Shown here piece by piece: positions 48,170-63,100 of a stretch of DNA of 64,000 nt (positions are counted from its first letter, which is position 1; each line of letters begins with the position of its first letter). Source of the stretch: Polyodon spathula. Lineage: Eukaryota > Chordata > Actinopteri > Acipenseriformes > Polyodontidae. The position numbers were made by a program, and so were the translations under genes. Location of the stretch: NCBI RefSeq assembly GCF_017654505.1, contig NC_054549.1, forward strand, positions 23,684,969-23,748,968. The letters run 5' to 3'. The notes under the pieces are model-generated. The model did no database searches, had not been told where the DNA came from, and was given only the letters and a program-made list of their open reading frames with translations.

Positions 48170-49766
48170 TTGCTAAACAAAAGATAGTGGCAAGTACCCA
48201 ATCAGCAGTCTCACACATGTAGTTTCTCTGTCAATACAAGTGATAATAGTTAGTGAAACCATTCTCCATTACTTGATAGACGTGAAATATCGTTATAACA
48301 TTTGGTAAAACAATTCTTAAGCCTATATTCTGTTAGTTATAACAAATTATTGGTCAATTGAAAAAAACACAGACAAGATGTGCCACCAACAAAAAGCGCT
48401 TACTAGTGCATTAAATGAGTTAGCACTTTTGTTATTATAGTCTTTGTGACTATAAGACATTTCTGGATCAGCCTTATCCTTTCACAGATTATTTCATGCA
48501 CATCTTCACTGACTATTCATTTTTCTAACGTTTTCAAGAGAAACAGCAGCGAAGAGAAGCTTAGTATCCTCAAATTTTGCCCCAACTTGATAGCACTTAC
48601 TGTTATTTATAAAAGACAGTACTAAAGTTGAAGTAGAATTCAAAAGGAAATGTTGTAACTTTGGATTAAACAGAACATGTTCAGATGCAAGCTTTTAGAC
48701 GCCAATAAAGCTACCCCAAGAAAAAGCACTTACTATAGTAAATGAAAGTGAATGCCTTTTTTGTAAGTAGCCTGACTGGTTAAAGAAAATTAAATGCTGT
48801 TGCTATAATTGGTCATTATTGAATTTAAAATATCATAAGCAAAGTAAAGTTTGATTCATTTTAGCCAACAAAACAGTAGAGCCCAGGCTTCCAAATGAGA
48901 ATAAGCAAATGAAACTATGCAAATAATAAAAACAACTCTCCACCACGTAACTCAAACCAGTGCTTATATTACAGTTATCCTTCTGAATAAAACAAATGTT
49001 TTCTGTTCAATACTGTGACCTGGCAATACAATTCTCCATGTTAAGGTTCATTGTTCTGTGTTTCATTTGGGTAAATAAAAAGCAGTATAGAATTCGCACA
49101 TTTGCAAAAACTTGATAACCTTATTATTACAAGAAACAAATCTAGTACTAAAGTTGGAGATGATTTCAAAAGGAAACGTTGTTGTAGGATATGAATGAGA
49201 AACAAAAGTGATTTGAAGAATTACTTGTTGAAATGCAGCAATAAAGCTACCCCAAAGAAAAGCACTTACTACAAAAAAGTAAAGTGAATGCCCCCTTTTG
49301 AAGTAGCCTGAAACTGTTCATTTGTATCAAAAATAAAGATGCTAATTGAGAGTTCTCTTCGGAGATAGACAGAGCGAATTTTCTGGTGAAAAAATCAACT
49401 ACAGAGTACCCCAACAAAAAGCACTTACTATTAAAAACAACAAGTTAGTGCTTAAGTTAAAGTATTCATTGTGACTATTAAAATCTGAAAGTATTTCTAC
49501 TCCTGGGAGAAAAAAGTGTTTTTAAAAGATATACACTTAAGACTTACTTAGTTTCAGCATGTGCAAATCCTTGGTGAAACAAATCTTTCTTCTTTGCAGC
49601 AATGTCATGTCCTTCTGGATGTCTTGCAGTAATGTTCCTACAGCAAAAATGCTCCCTTTTATGATGTGGAAGAAATCTGCCAAAAAATGGTCTGTTTGCA
49701 AACAACCCCCTTCCGTGCACCATCGACATATATGTTTCAATGAAAGTTATTTAACCTCTTTCTGCG
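48170..49766 (-). repeat. Array unit U11, five hairpins, S1 seed AAGCGC
   Basis: Seed complements start at 48396 (GCGCTT, altered), 48593, 48726, 49262 and 49421. The front resembles U7 and the back resembles U4, so it looks like a recombinant. Confidence 0.9.
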
Positions 49767-51363
49767 TTGCTAAACAAAAGATAGTGGCAAGTACCCAATC
49801 AGCAGTCTCACACATGTAATTTCTCTGACAATACAAGTGATAATAGTTAGTGAAACCATTCTCCATTACTTGATAGACGTGAAATATCGTTATAACATTT
49901 GGTAAAACAATTCTTAAGCCTATATTCTGTTAGTTATAACAAATTATTGGTCAATTGAAAAAAACACAGACAAGATGTACCACCAAAAAAAAGCACTTAC
50001 TAGTGCATTAAACGAGTTAGCACTTTTGTTATTATAGTCTTTGTGACTATAAGACATTTCTGGATCAGCCTTATCCTTTCACAGATTATTTCATGCACAT
50101 CTTCATTGACTATTCATTTTTCTAACGTTTTCAAGAGAAACAGCAGAGAAGAGATGCTTAGTATCCTCAAATTTTGCCCCAACTTGATAGCACTTACTGT
50201 TATTTATAAAAGACAGTACTAAAGTTGAAGTAGAATTCAAAAGAAACTGTTGTAACTTTGGATTAAACAGAACATGTTCAGATGCAAGCTTTTAGACGCC
50301 AATAAAGCTACCCCAAGAAAAAGCACTTACTATAGTAAATGAAAGTGAATGCCTTTTTTGTAAGTAGCCTGACTGGTTAAAAAAAGTTAAATGCTGTTGC
50401 TATAATTGGTCATTATTGAATTTAAAATATCATTAGCAAAGTAAAGTTTGATTCATTTTAGCCAACAAAACGGTAGAGCCCAGGCTTCCAAATGAGAATA
50501 AGCAAATGAAACTACGCAAATAATAAAAACAACTCTCCACCACGTAACTCAAACCAGTGCTTATATTACAGTTATCCTTCTGAAAAAAACAAATGTTTTC
50601 TGTTCAATACTGTGACCTGGCAATACAATTCTCCATGTTAAGGTTCATTGTTCTGTGTTTCATTTGGGTAAATAAAAAGCAGTATAGAATTCGCACATTT
50701 GCAAAAACTTGATAACCTTATTATTACAAGAAACAAATCTAGTACTAAAGTTGGAGATGATTTCAAAAGGAAACGTTGTTGTAGGATATGAATGAGAAAC
50801 AAAAGTGATTTGAAGAATTACTTGTTGAAATGCAGCAATAAAGCTACCCCAAAGAAAAGCACTTACTACAAAAAAGTAAAGTGAATGCCCCCTTTTGAAG
50901 TAGCCTGAAACTGTTCATTTGTATCAAAAATAAAGATGCTAATTGAGAGTTCTCTTCGGAGATAGACAGAGCGAATTTTCTGGTGAAAAAATCAACTACA
51001 GAGTACCCCAACAAAAAGCACTTACTATTAAAAACAACAAGTTAGTGCTTAAGTTAAAGTATTCATTGTGACTATTAAAATCTGAAACTATTTCTACTCT
51101 TGGGAGAAAAAAGTGTTTTTAAAAGATATACACTTAAGACTTACTTAGTTTCAGCATGTGCAAATCCTTGGTGAAACAAATCTTTCTTCTTTGCAGCAAT
51201 GTCATGTCCTTCTGGATGTCTTGCAGTAATGTTCCTACAGCAAAAATGCTCCCTTTTATGATGTGGAAGAAATCTGCCAAAAAGTGGTCTGTTTGCAAAC
51301 AAGTCCCTTCCGTGCACCATCGACATATATGTTTCAATGAAAGTTATTTAACCTCTTTCTGCG
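49767..51363 (-). repeat. Array unit U12, five miR-430 hairpins
   Basis: Seed complements start at 49993, 50190, 50323, 50859 and 51018. Confidence 0.9.
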
Positions 51364-52178
51364 TTGCTAAACAAAAGATAGTGGCAAGTACCCAATCAGC
51401 AGTCTCACACATGTAGTTTCTCTGTCAATACAAGTGATAATAGTTAGTGAAACCATTCTCCATTACTTGATAGACGTGAAATATCGTTATAACATTTGGT
51501 AAAACAATTCTTAAGCCTATATTCTGTTAGTTATAACAAATTATTGGTCAATTGAAAAAAACACAGACAAGATGTACCACCAAAAAAAAGCACTTACTAG
51601 TGCATTAAACGAGTTAGCACTTTTGTTATTATAGTCTTTGTGACTATAAGACATTTCTGGATCAGCCTTATCCTTTCACAGATTATTTCATGCACATCTT
51701 CACTGACTATTCATTTTTCTAACGTTTTCAAGAGAAACAGCAGCGAAGAGAAGCTTAGTATCCTCAAATTTTGCCCCAACTTGATAGCACTTACTGTTAT
51801 TTATAAAAGACAGTACTAAAGTTGAAGTAGAATTCAAAAGGAAATGTTGTAACTTTGGATTAAACAGAACATGTTCAGATGCAAGCTTTTAGACGCCAAT
51901 AAAGCTACCCCAAGAAAAAGCACTTACTATAGTAAATGAAAGTGAATGCCTTTTTTGTAAGTAGCCTGACTGGTTAAAGAAAGTTAAATGCTGTTGCTAT
52001 AATTGGTCATTATTGAATTTAAAATATCATTAGCAAAGTAAAGTTTAATTCATTTTAGCCAACAAAACTGTAGAGCCCAGGCTTCCAAATGAGAATAAGC
52101 AAATGAAACTACGCAAATAATAAAAACAACTCTCCACCACGTAACTCAAACCAGTGCTTATATTACAGTTATCCTTCT
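51364..52178 (-). repeat. Array unit U13, partial, hairpins S1-S3
   Basis: Seed complements start at 51590, 51787 and 51920. The unit is cut by the 500-N gap. Confidence 0.9.
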
Positions 52179-52678
52179 NNNNNNNNNNNNNNNNNNNNNN
52201 NNNNNNNNNNNNNNNNNNNNNNNNNNNNNNNNNNNNNNNNNNNNNNNNNNNNNNNNNNNNNNNNNNNNNNNNNNNNNNNNNNNNNNNNNNNNNNNNNNNN
52301 NNNNNNNNNNNNNNNNNNNNNNNNNNNNNNNNNNNNNNNNNNNNNNNNNNNNNNNNNNNNNNNNNNNNNNNNNNNNNNNNNNNNNNNNNNNNNNNNNNNN
52401 NNNNNNNNNNNNNNNNNNNNNNNNNNNNNNNNNNNNNNNNNNNNNNNNNNNNNNNNNNNNNNNNNNNNNNNNNNNNNNNNNNNNNNNNNNNNNNNNNNNN
52501 NNNNNNNNNNNNNNNNNNNNNNNNNNNNNNNNNNNNNNNNNNNNNNNNNNNNNNNNNNNNNNNNNNNNNNNNNNNNNNNNNNNNNNNNNNNNNNNNNNNN
52601 NNNNNNNNNNNNNNNNNNNNNNNNNNNNNNNNNNNNNNNNNNNNNNNNNNNNNNNNNNNNNNNNNNNNNNNNNNNNNN
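52179..52678. other. Assembly gap (500 N, unknown true size)
   Basis: A round 500-N spacer begins inside a microRNA unit and ends inside block A'. An unknown number of further units and the left end of A' may be missing. Confidence 0.97.
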
Positions 52679-54429
52679 AAACAGATGTAGAGTATTTAGG
52701 TTGCTATATGATAGGTGTTATTTTATTTTGAATACACTACAGCAAAAATTATTTTTTGGTGGTTTGCGCAATATTATGCTGCTGTTGCTTTAATTGGAAG
52801 AGAAGCACGCTGTGGGGGGGGGGGGGAAACGTTTGCTGGGCGGCCCTCATGCGTTATGTATTTTAGTTTCAGAAAACAAAAGGGAAACACTTGTGCATCA
52901 AGAAATGGGTATTGAACGAAGGACTTCTCATCTTGACATTGAAAACTTTGTGAACCTGGTATAAACTTTACGGGCTTACAATGTAAGCTGTCTACTTGTG
53001 CACAAGCATTTGCCTTTACCTCTGGTAGCGTAAGGACAGAGTTAGGGTGGGTAATGAGTACAGTACATAAAATGTTGCACCCGTCGTATTCAATAGGAAA
53101 ACAATTCAAATATTCACATCCCTAATCCTATATAAAAAACACTTTTAAACATATATATACAAACTAAGAACAATATCTTTGGAGCGGTGTCGCTGTAGAC
53201 TCTCCTAAGTCAGCGCTAATCTTGCTGAGTGATACCAACAAGTCCTTCAAAGATTGTGAATGGTATTTTTGACCTGAACACATCGGATCCTAAATCAAAA
53301 ACTGAAACTATTCGATCACGTATCTGGGTATCCATCGGGACGTTTTACTGTGAGACTGGATATGATGTGAAAGGAGTGTTGAATTCACAACAAATAAAGC
53401 TTCTCTTTTATCTGCAAGTCTGGGAAACTGACGCCAAACAAGGCAGAACGTTGCCTTTTTTTCACTGTCATAATGAAGCTCCACTCTGTTCGTTTCAGTT
53501 TTTTTTTTATAGTTACTTAATTATTGGTTTCAGCGCTTTCCTTTTTGGCTACTGATCGCCTTAGTTTATAGAAACCCCAGAATTGGTTAAAAGATTTGGC
53601 CGTAGGAACGATACAAACACAGCACCTTGGTATATAGCTTCAAAATCTGACGGGGAAAACAATCTGACGTTGTCGCGGGAAATTTGATTAGTCGTGGTAG
53701 TTTTTAAAAAGGTTTGTCGTCCCAGCCTTTTGACAGTTGTAAGTTACCATTTTAATGTAGGTGCTGTTGTGCATGACTAGATTCAAAACAAAAATAAAGT
53801 CAGGAAATAATATGTCGCAAACCAGCTATTGCAAAGACTGGAGATGGAAATGCGGTTTGAATAGCCCACAAGAGAACACTCAAGCACAGCATAAGAGGGT
53901 ACACAAAATAACTTGATAAAATAAAAAAACACTCAAAAAATGTGAGCACTGTCATTCGTCTACTGCTCCCACAGAGTGTTAGTAAACGCCACACTGCATC
54001 TCAAAAGTACTCTAAGCGCTAAAACCACACATTGTATAGCCAGCATTGCATACCATGCAAACATGGCACCAATGGAACCAAATTAAAATCCCTTCCAACA
54101 CCACCCCCAAGCCTGGTGTCCATCACGTGTACCAAGCAGGCTGCAAAAACAGTGTCACAAACACAATCCTGGAGGAAAACAAATAATAATGTCAAACAAA
54201 ACAGGCAAGATGGAGGAATGTCTGATTATAGTAGTGCAGCAATATCCTGTTCTTTATGATAAGCAGCACAAGAAATATCTCTTAAAGAGTACGAAGAAAT
54301 TATGGGAAAATATAAGTGACAAAATCACAATTCCAGCTAAGCACTGTTTGGTATATTAAACAGTTTTTTTTTTCTATAAAACTGCGTTGTCTGACATTAC
54401 ATCTGTGTTTACTGTATTTAAAAAAAAAA

Positions 54430-55425
54430 AAAGAAAACGCATTGGAATGTATCGAAATGATTGCGTTTGGTAGTCCTATCTGTACTTCTAATTTTGTTAA
54501 TAGAAGTATCCCCATAACATGATGCTGCCACCACTAAGCTTAACAGTTGAGATGGTGTTGAATGGGTGATGTGCATTGTTGGGTTTGCACCAGACGTAAT
54601 GGAATTTAGACCGAAAGTTCAATTTTTTCCCTTTTGTCTTTTCCACAACCTTTTTCCACATATCTGTAGTATCATCTACATGCTTTTTCACAAACACTAT
54701 ACATGCTTTAAGATGAGGCTTTTTGGAGTAGTTATGGCTTTTCTTGCCATTGAACATTTACAGTGGTGATGTGTGAACACTGACTCCCATCTCAGACACA
54801 GCACTTTGCAGATCTCTCAAGGTCATGGTTGGCTTCAGAGTGACATCCTGAACCAGTTTCCAGCTTGCCCAGCTGCTCAGTTTGGGAGAACGACCTGATC
54901 TGGGTAGTGTCTGGATGGTAAGATGCATCTTCCACTTAATGATGGACTTAACTGTGCTGAGAGGGATAATCAGCACATTTTGAAATTTTCGTATTCCTCC
55001 CCTCTGCGCCTCTCTTACGCTTAATCCATGATTGTTTCGAATTTTACTTTTTCACTGTGTGAGTTGCAGCTTGAAAGTCTTTATATACTTGAGGGAAATT
55101 ATCTACAAGTTTAACTACTTTGAGTACACACAGGCTGAAACATTTCACTAATTTTGTGACCTTTCAAAAAAATAATTTGCACCTCAGCTGATTTAGGGCT
55201 GCAGTAACAAACCGGTTGAATACTTATGCAACTGAAACTAATTTGTTTTTCTCTGTAAATCTTATTTATATTCTATATGCATTTTTAACTTTATCAATGT
55301 GGAGTAGTTTTTACGGATTCTACATGTAAACTCTAATTTGAAAGCATTGTGGAGTACACTCAAGTGCCAACAAATTGTGAAAACTTGGCAGGGGCGTGTG
55401 AATATCTCTGCAAACCCCTGTTGTA
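54430..55425 (-). mobile_element. Degraded Tc1 element (duplicate in A')
   Basis: Counterpart of 26,095-27,103. Minus frames give SGRSPKLSSWASWKLVQDVT, SAVSEMGVSVHTSPL and [14 protein letters not shown], then [10 protein letters not shown]. No intact transposase. Confidence 0.75.
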
Positions 55426-55664
55426 CGTTCGATAGTTCTAGTGTTAAATAAGTCTAATGTGGGGGTTTACATGGGAATGGAAGTTTACAAGCTTTGTATA
55501 CTGATGTACAAAAGAAACATAACACTCAGGTCTAATGGATTTGATCAAATATTTTAAACAGATATCAAACCAAATCACAGAAAATGTGAACAAAAATACA
55601 GATCAAAGAGTCATGATAAATTTTCAGTATGAAACATGACACACTGTCAAAATGAAAACAAAAT

Positions 55665-56250
55665 TAGTATCGGGTATGACCTCCCTGAGCATTAACACAA
55701 TCCTGGCAGTGTTGATGCATAGACCTGATCAGCCTCCGGAAAGACTGCTGTGGGATGTTCCTCCACTCTTCCTGTGCAGCTGCAGCCAGCTGGCGAAGTT
55801 TGGATGGTCGCGGTTGTCTCCTGTGGATGGCACTGGCGATTTGGTGCTACAGATGTTCTATTGGACTCAGGTAAGGAGAAAAAGCTGGCCACGGCAAAAC
55901 CTCGAAATTGTTTTCTTGAAGTTGTGCAATTGAAATCCTAGCACTATGTGGTTAAAGGAGTCCTCCCCACATGCATCCAAACTCCACTACCCAACGGTTG
56001 ACTTGAACAACACAACAGCAGCATAGCGCTCACACGATGTGGTGGGCTGATTGTAGTGACATCGCCTTCCAGCCGTGGCTGTACCTCACAGCGCGGTTTC
56101 CTGGTGTGCTGATGTTGAAAGTAGAACATCTCATGATCGGGCAAATTTCCGCAGACAGACCACCTGCAACCAGGGCAATCTTAATACGCAGCGGGGCCAT
56201 GGTTACATATCTTTTGAGTTCGTCTTTTAATAAATAATGTCTTTTCAAAT
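55665..56250 (-). mobile_element. Second Tc1-like transposase relic (duplicate in A')
   Basis: Counterpart of 27,340-27,960, with more indels. The LPWPAFSPDL-type and MRCSTFNISTPGN blocks are recognisable but out of frame with one another. Confidence 0.7.
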
Positions 56251-56859
56251 GCTATTTATAAGATTTCTTAATCAATTAATTTGGGCACACTTAATTACCC
56301 CAAGGGGGGCTCAAGTACCAAACACTGAGCACCTGGCGTTTTATGAAATCACATGACTTGAGCTCAGTATTTTTTTATCCCAAGGAACAATATTACTCAA
56401 ACAATCAACAAACCTATCTGCTCACTGTTTAAATGTAAATAACATTATGCATGTACCCAATGAGCTAATGATGTAAAACTTAGACTTGCGTTTTCATTGT
56501 GCATATAAATTGGAGCAAAAGTTTGGAAATTCTTGCCTGTTAGGTCTGTGGTCGTTACAAGCCCAAGATAAGTATATAAAGGCAATCTTCATAGACCTAA
56601 AAAGACAGTCCTTATAAAATGCCAAATTTTCAACAATACTGGATGCTACCTTGTGATAAGAAGTATTCTTGAAGATTTTATGCTTGGTGTTTTTTTTTCT
56701 TATATTTGAATATTTATTTGCTAGAACTGTGTTTTGTGATTTTGGTCCAAAAAATTTTTTTTTTTTTTCTGTCCGTCCTCTTGTTATGAAAAATTCTCCT
56801 CTCACTCACTACAGCACATTGTGGAACTGGTTGTATTTTATCTTTTTTTTTTTTTTTAG

Positions 56860-58375
<1,516 letters not shown>

Positions 58376-59559
58376 TAGTTCTGCATGAAATGATTATTAA
58401 TGTAATCGATTAATCAATTAGTCGGATAAATACCAACACGTCAATCAGTAGCTAGCAAGTGGGACCATTTTTAACAGATTTTTGTGTACCCAGTAAAATA
58501 TGTGTCTCAAGATGGTTGTACTTGCTTTGCTTCTCTATTTCAGCAACACAAAATACTCTACAATTTCTAAAGTATTTAATAAAGTTTCCTTGTGAAAACA
58601 ACTGCCAGGTCCAATGATAGCATTGAGACCATTAAAAAAATGAAAGTTCTAACGTTGACCACAAAAAAAAAGGAATTTTCTTTACTTGTAAAAAAAACAA
58701 AAATTGTCTAACTTCTCTATACATTATTACATTTTGCAGCAGGATGTAATTTTTTGAGGAACTTAAGGACATTAATTATAGTTGGTCTGTTCAAGTCAAT
58801 CAGTGGCCAATACAAGTACATTGTTAGTCGCCGAATTTAGTGCAAGACCATCAAGAATGTTAAAATAGGTATTTAATCGTAAGAGATTAACTTTTTTTTT
58901 TTTTTTTTAAAGGTGGCCTTGTTATTTATCATCTCTGGGTGTTTTACATTACATTGATCAGTGTTTAAATACATAACCTTTACAGAAAAATAAAATGTGG
59001 TTCAATTACTATATATATACACTGTAACTCCGTTATTATTTGTAATTATATTGAAGTCTATGTTGTTTTGATGCATATCAATAAAGTTTGTTAATATACT
59101 TTTATAGGGAGAGGGGATTTTGGTCCTAGTGTAAAAAAATAGGAGAAAACAGGCACTTAAATAAAACAAAACAAGAAGACATGGGGAGTCTAGCCCTAGT
59201 TGATAGTCTGTATATCATACTGTAATTTGCAGGAAACATTTGCCTTAAATAAATTAATACTAATCCTACTGTCTGTGTACGCTATCTTTTAAATGTTTTT
59301 CTTTTTTTTAATATATTTTAGCTCTTGGAATATCTAGACACTGTAATCACCTTCTGCACATCTCTCTTGCTTAAAAACTGTCGGTGTGTGTGTATTTGGG
59401 GGATGGGCCCACATCACTGCTTTCTTCTGCGTGCTCGCTGTTTGTTAAAGAATGACCCGCACTGCGGCAGTGTGACCAAGGCTTAAGCAGCTCTATCTGT
59501 GATGAGGAGGGAGGGAGGGTGTAGATGAATCCATGCTAAAAATATTCATCGAAGATGGC

Positions 59560-59855
59560 AAAATTTACTTTCGAGATATTTCGAGATGTACGATTATACT
59601 GTAAATTTGCTCTAAATCGTAAATCTCGAAAAACTACTCAAAAACTACTAAATCTTTTGTAGTCATTTTTGTGATTACTAGTATACAAATACATGGTAAT
59701 TTGATCTATCGTGTTTTCTGACTTTATGTTGAACCAAAAGACACACATTTGTCCTTTTTCCCATTGGAAATAGTGATATTTTTAATTATCACTGTCCTGG
59801 TCACAAAAGAAAGTTTGTGGGGAATAATAGCCATTTCTATACTTTTGAGGCATAA
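59560..59855. mobile_element. Partial CACTA-ended transposon copy (duplicate in A')
   Basis: Counterpart of 31,280-31,575, with extra indels; it keeps ATCACTGTCCTGGTCACAAA and TTTTGAGGCATAAGCAA. Confidence 0.7.
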
Positions 59856-60178
59856 GCAAAAGTATTTGACCTCTTTAGTACAACCGGCCCCCATGGATTT
59901 AGATGTGGGAATACACTCTGAGGCCTGGTCTTTGAACAACCCGTCAAAGAATATTTTTTTAGATGGACACCCAAAGTCATGCCACTGTGCAACGCAGCCA
60001 AGTCCTTCCTCACATACTTTGCATTGTTTTCTAATTTGTAAATATTTTGTTTTGTTAATTACTGTACTTGTTTGTTTTGACAGCGAAGGCCTTTGGTAGG
60101 AGGCCTGCCATGATAAAGGGGTGTGCAGCCAGTACAGTATTGTTTAATTATTTTTAGATCAGGGTCTCCCTCCACCCC

Positions 60179-63100
60179 TTGCTAAACAAAAGATAGTGGC
60201 AAGTACCCAATCAGCAGTCTCACACATGTAATTTCTCTGACAATACAAGTGATAATAGTTAGTGAAACCATTCTCCATTACTTGATAGACGTGAAATATC
60301 GTTATAACATTTGGTAAAACAATTCTTAAGCCTATATTCTGTTAGTTATAACAAATTATTGGTAAATTGAAAAAATCACAGACTAGATGTACCACCAACA
60401 AAAAGCACTTACTAGTGTATTAAAGGAGTTAGTACGTTTGTTATTATAATCTTTGTGACTATAAGACATTTCTGGATCAGCCTTAACCTTTCACAGATTA
60501 TTTCATGCACATCTTCATTGACTATTCATTTTTCTAACGTTTTCAAGAGAAACAGCAGAGAAGAGATGCTTAGTATCCTCAAATTTTGCCCCAACTTGAT
60601 AGCACTTACTGTTATTTATAAAAGACAGTACTAAAGTTGAAGTAGAATTCAAAAGAAACTGTTGTAACTTTGGATTAAACAGAACATGTTCAGGTGCAAG
60701 CTTTTAGACGCCAATAAAGCTACCCCAAGAAAAAGCACTTACTATAGTAAATGAAAGTGAATGCCTTTTTTGTAAGTAGCCTGACTGGTTAAAAAAAGTT
60801 AAATGCTGTTTCTATAATTGGTCATTATTGAATTTAAAATATCATTAGCAAAGTAAAGTTTGATTCATTTTAGCCAACAAAACAGTATAGCCCAGGCTTC
60901 CAAATGAGAATAAGCAAATGAAACTACGCAAATAATAAAAACAACTCTCCACCACATAACTCAAACCAGTGCTTATATTACAGTTATCCTTCTGAATAAA
61001 ACAAATGTTTTCTGTTCAATACTGTGACCTGGCAATACAATTCTCCATGTGAAGGTTCATTGTTCTGTGTTTCATTTGGGTAAATAAAAAGCAGCATCGA
61101 ATTCGCACATTTGCAAAAACTTGATAACGTTATTATTACAAGAAACAAATCTAGTACTAAAGTTGGAGATGATTTCAAAAGGAAACGTTGTTGTAGGATA
61201 TGAATGAGAAACAAAAGTGATTTGACGAATTACTTGTTGAAATGCAGCAATAAAGCTACCCCAAAGAAAAGCACTTACTACAAAAAAGTAAAGTGAATGC
61301 CCCCTTTAGAAGTAGCCTGAAACTGTTCATTTGTATCAAAAATAAAGATGCTAATTGAGAGTTCTCTTCGGAGATAGACAGAGCGAATTTTCTGGTGAAA
61401 AAATCAACTACAGAGTACCCCAACAAAAAGCACTTACTATTAAAAACAACAAGTTAGTGCTTAAGTTAAACATTCATTGTGACTATTAAAATCTGAAAGT
61501 ATTTCTACTCCTGGGAGAACAAAGTGTTTTTAAAAGATATACACTTAAGACTTACTTAGCTTCATCATGTGCAAATCCTTGGTGAAACAAATCTTTCTTC
61601 TTTGCAGCAATGTCATGTCCATCTGGATGTCTTGCAGTAATGTTCCTACAACAAAAATGCTCCTTTTATGATGTGGAAGATATCTGCCAAAAAGTGGTCT
61701 GTTTGCAAACAACCCCCTTCCGTGCACCATCGACATATATGTTTCAATGAAAGTTATTTAACCTCTTTCTGCGTTGCTAAACAAAAGTTAGTGGCAAGTA
61801 CCCACTCAGCAGTCTCACACATATAGTTTCTCTGTCAATACAAGTGATAATTTTTAGCGAAAACATTCTCCATTACTTGATAGACGTGAACTATCATTAT
61901 ACCATTTGTTAAAACAATTCTCAATCCTATATTCTGTTAGTTATAACAAATTTTTGGTAAATTGAAAAAAACACAGACAAGATGTACCACCAACAAAAAG
62001 CAATTACTAGTGCATTAAACGAGTTAGCACTTTTGTTATTATAGTCTTTGTGACTATAAGACATTTCTGAATCAGCCTTATCTTTTCACAGATTATTTCA
62101 TGTAAATCTTCATTGACTATTCATTTTTCTAACGTTTTCAAGAGAAACAGCAGAGAAGAGAAGCTTAGTATCCTCAAATTTTGCCCCAACTTGATAGCAC
62201 TTACTGTTATTTATAAAAGACAGTACTAAAGTTGAAGTAGAATTCAAAAGGAAATGTTGTAACTTTGGATTAAACAGAACATGTTCAGATGCAAGCTTTT
62301 AGACGCCAATAAAGCTACCCCAAGAAAAAGCACTTACTATAGTAAATGAAAGTGAATGCCTTTTTTGTAAGTAGCCTGACTGGTTAAAGAAAGTTAAATG
62401 CTGTTGCTATAATTGGTCATTATTGAATTTAAAATATCATTAGCAAAGTAAAGTTTAATTCATTTTAGCCAACAAAACGGTAGAGCCCAGGCTTCCAAAT
62501 GAGAATAAGCAAATGAAACTACGCAAATAATAAAAACAACTCTCCACCACGTAACTCAAACCAGTGCTTATATTACAGTTATCCTTCTGAATAAAACAAA
62601 TGTTTTCTGTTCAATATTGTGACCTGGCAATACAATACTCCATGTTAAGGTTCATTGTTCTATGTTTCATTTGGGTAAATAAAAAGCAGTATAGAATTCG
62701 CACATTTGCAAAAACTTGATAACCTTATTATTACAAGAAACAAATCTAATACTAAAGTTGGAGATGATTTCAAAAGGAAACGTTGTTGTAGGATATGAAT
62801 GAGAAACAAAAGTGATTTGAAGAATTACTTGTTGAAATGTAGCAATAAAGCTACCCCAAAGAAAAGCACTTACTCCAAAAAAGTAAAGTGAATGCCCTCT
62901 TTTGATGTAGCCTGAAACTGTTCATTTGTATCAAAAATAAAGATGCTGATTGAGAATTCTCATCGGAGATAGACAGAGCGAATTATCTGGTGAAAAAATC
63001 AACTACAGATTACCCCAACAAAAAGCACTTCTTATTAAAAACAACAAGTTAGTGCTTACGTTAAAGTATTTATTGTGACTATTAAAATCTGTAAGTATTT

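Larger units (their letters stand above)
32164..52178 (-). ncRNA. mir430 cluster: miR-430 microRNA tandem array 1 (12 units of 1,597 bp plus a partial unit, 63 hairpins)
   Basis: A tandem repeat of a 1,597-bp unit. Each unit has five minus-strand hairpins whose 3' arms read TAAGTGC followed by miR-430-like 3' ends. Hairpin c-like (S4) reads TAAGTGCTTTTCTTTGGGG against zebrafish miR-430c TAAGTGCTTCTCTTTGGGG. Hairpin b-like (S2) reads AAGTGCTATCAAGTTGGGG against miR-430b AAATGCTATCAAGTTGGGG. The family is transcribed at zygotic genome activation and drives deadenylation and decay of maternal mRNAs through GCACTT sites. Transcription order in a unit is S5, S4, about 540 bp, S3, S2, S1, about 570 bp, next unit. 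Units differ by few substitutions. One unit is 1,604 bp because of a 7-bp insertion near 46,766. The array runs into a gap on the right, so its true length is unknown. Confidence 0.93.

Noticed and set aside
32164..52178. CRISPR array or rDNA interpretation of the tandem repeat
   Set aside because: The 1,597-bp unit is repeated in full with no unique spacers, and no rRNA or 5S motifs were seen. Hairpins and mature sequences match miR-430.
52154..52690. 178-codon open frame
   Set aside because: It consists almost entirely of Ns from the assembly gap.
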